A stretch of 25,313 nucleotides of DNA from Bacillota bacterium (GTDB lineage Bacteria; Bacillota; Clostridia; Acetivibrionales; DSM-2933): positions 1 to 25,313 of the forward strand of contig JAUZPS010000010.1 in the NCBI GenBank assembly GCA_030705945.1. The letters run 5' to 3'. Shown in pieces: positions 24,119 through 25,313 of the stretch. A program made the translations under genes and the position numbers. Below the pieces are notes generated by a model, which had not been told where the DNA came from, made no database searches, and saw only the letters and a list, made by a program, of their open reading frames with translations. The first letter of the stretch is position 1; each line of letters begins with the position of its first letter.

Positions 24119-24223
24119 TAAGGTAGTATCAAAAAAACTTAGCAATTGGTCGTTTCAAAAACTCAATTAAATGTGTTTTTATCATACGAAACTTCAAGAA
24201 GAATTTTTTAAAAAATGCCCTAA
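24119..24223 (+). repeat. Family A hairpin repeat, diverged (copy A9)
   Basis: A full-length copy from TAAGGTAGTATCAAAAAAAC to ATGCCCTAA, 36 bp before the CpaE-like gene. It has the CTTAGCAA-type left part, as in A4, and several changes in the spacer and the right arm (TTTTTTAAAAAATGCC), which weaken the stem. Confidence 0.87.
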
Positions 24224-24259
24224 TATTTATAAGCGCCATAAAGTTAAGAAGGTGATTAT

Positions 24260-25313
24260 ATGTCCAAGTTAAGCCTTATTATTGCGGATAATGATGAAGA
24301 ATATCTAAATGGTGTAGTTGGTTTTTTAACAGAAAAGTATTTAACAAGATTTAAAATATTAAGTTTTACCGATAAAATAAGTCTCATAAATTATATTGAG
24401 GGATCAAATGAGAAATTGGACATATTATTGGTTTCTCCTGATCTTTATTATGAGAATTTGGATAAAAGGAATATATCTCTTCTGGCTATATTATCTTCCG
24501 GTAGACTTGAGAAAGATTTTAAAGGCTGTGATATAATATATAAATACCAGTTGGGAGAAAATTTGGCAAAAAATATTTTAAACTTATATTCTGATAAAAA
24601 CTGTGAGATAATATTAACAAACGGAGAAAAAACAACAAAGGTAGTTGCAGTATTCTCACCCAACGGCGGAAGTGGGAAAACAAGTGTAGCCTATGGTTGT
24701 TCGTTGAAAAGCGTCCAACGAGGTAAGAAGGCTTTCTACTTGAATTTAGAGGGGTCAGCGTCGACTCCGCTCTTATTTGAAACTGACGGACAGTTTAACT
24801 TATCCCATGTTTTTTATTATCTAAAATCCAAAAATAAAAGTTTTTCGCTAAAAATCGAAGGTATCAGAATGATTGATAAATCTACAGGCATCCATTATTT
24901 TGCCCCTCCTAAAAATCATCTTGAGCTTTTAGATATCGAACCTGATGAATATTCGGAGCTTATTGCAAAGATGAAAGAAATGCGCCAGTATGATGTTATA
25001 TTTATTGATATGCCTTGCTTTTTAGAAAAAAGGATGATATCTGTCTTAAAAGCTTGTGACGTATTGTTGTGCGTTTTAAATCCTGAAAACATTTCTTTAG
25101 TTAAATTGCAAAACTTTTTAGAAGCGCTAGATATAATTGATAATATTAATAAGTCAGAAATTTTATCAAAGACTGAGTTTCTTATTAATAAGGCCAAAGA
25201 TGAAAGTCTTGGGTTTGATGAGGTTTTAAATAGCGTTGATAAGGTGATTTCTTATAGACTCCCTAAAGCTGTAAAACTATATTTTTATCAAAACGGAAAA
25301 TATATGCTGGATC
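24260..25313 (+). CDS. CpaE/TadZ-like ATPase, N-terminal part (runs off the window)
   Basis: An open frame of 351 codons with no stop before the window edge. The ATG at 24260 has AAGAAGGTGA five bases upstream. An N-terminal receiver-like domain (about 1-110) keeps the acidic pair Asp10/Asp12 but has Ser59 where a phospho-acceptor Asp is expected (DILLVSPD). A ParA/MinD-like ATPase domain begins near 127. Its P-loop reads SPNGGSGKTS (133-142), with Asn135 in place of the signature Lys of the deviant Walker A motif. The Walker B strand is VIFIDMP (Asp250). This layout matches CpaE/TadZ proteins, which place pilus or secretion machinery at cell poles, so type IV or Flp-like pilus genes may follow beyond the window. 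That context is inference. No other gene of such a system is visible here. Confidence 0.85.
   Translation, partial: MSKLSLIIADNDEEYLNGVVGFLTEKYLTRFKILSFTDKISLINYIEGSNEKLDILLVSPDLYYENLDKRNISLLAILSSGRLEKDFKGCDIIYKYQLGENLAKNILNLYSDKNCEIILTNGEKTTKVVAVFSPNGGSGKTSVAYGCSLKSVQRGKKAFYLNLEGSASTPLLFETDGQFNLSHVFYYLKSKNKSFSLKIEGIRMIDKSTGIHYFAPPKNHLELLDIEPDEYSELIAKMKEMRQYDVIFIDMPCFLEKRMISVLKACDVLLCVLNPENISLVKLQNFLEALDIIDNINKSEILSKTEFLINKAKDESLGFDEVLNSVDKVISYRLPKAVKLYFYQNGKYMLD

Noticed and set aside
55..24223. Reading the dispersed A and B repeats as a CRISPR array
   Set aside because: The copies are far apart, lie on both strands, have no regular spacers, and no cas gene is present.

Overview
The window looks like chromosome of an AT-rich, spore-forming, anaerobic Firmicute of the class Clostridia. 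This rests on the low GC content, strong AGGAGG-type ribosome binding sites, spore genes (a dacF-type carboxypeptidase, a GerW/YtfJ protein, a SpoIIM-family protein) and a foldase fused to a copper-amine-oxidase-like domain, an architecture I associate with Ruminiclostridium/Acetivibrio relatives. The genus is inference. No rRNA, tRNA, CRISPR array, phage gene or transposase gene was seen.

Layout. 1-3.4 kb: a pyrimidine-nucleoside phosphorylase and a DacF-like D-Ala-D-Ala carboxypeptidase. 3.5-10.7 kb: a membrane/AAA+ cluster made of a six-pass membrane protein, a DUF4129 protein, a DUF4350 protein, a MoxR ATPase and a DUF58 protein, all on the plus strand. A SpoIIM-family membrane protein follows on the minus strand, then an RDD-family protein on the plus strand. 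10.7-14.5 kb: lysA, a secreted PpiC foldase, and a convergent M50-family membrane protein that has lost every catalytic residue. 15.2-19.1 kb: trpS, scpA, scpB, a DUF2953 protein (YtfI-like) and gerW/ytfJ. 19.2-22.9 kb: an MmcQ/YjbR protein (minus strand), rluB, and a receiver/DUF3369-like/HD-GYP response regulator. 23.1 kb to the end: a DUF4097-like lipoprotein and the start of a CpaE/TadZ-like ATPase cut by the window edge.

The most unusual content lies between the genes. Two short, non-coding, hairpin-forming repeat families fill many of the gaps. Family A is about 75-105 bp, with nine full or partial copies on both strands; it has inverted ends and TA dinucleotides at its borders, like a MITE. 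Family B is 99 bp when complete and is a near-perfect palindrome, with two complete copies and five fragments. Its two complete copies differ at positions that change together on both arms. The families lie side by side at several sites. One A copy separates scpA from scpB. One A fragment supplies the stop codon of the YjbR gene. Two B fragments sit at the ribosome binding sites of genes.

Other points of interest are a perfect 14-bp inverted repeat ending in a T run, whose loop carries the ribosome binding site and start codon of the DUF2953 gene; the predicted dead M50 protease; and a CpaE-like protein that lacks both the receiver phospho-acceptor Asp and the ParA/MinD signature Lys.

Functionally the genes cover nucleoside salvage, cell-wall and spore-cortex remodelling, lysine/diaminopimelate synthesis, secreted protein folding, chromosome condensation, rRNA modification and cyclic-di-GMP turnover. 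Apart from the repeats and the odd proteins, this is ordinary housekeeping chromosome.
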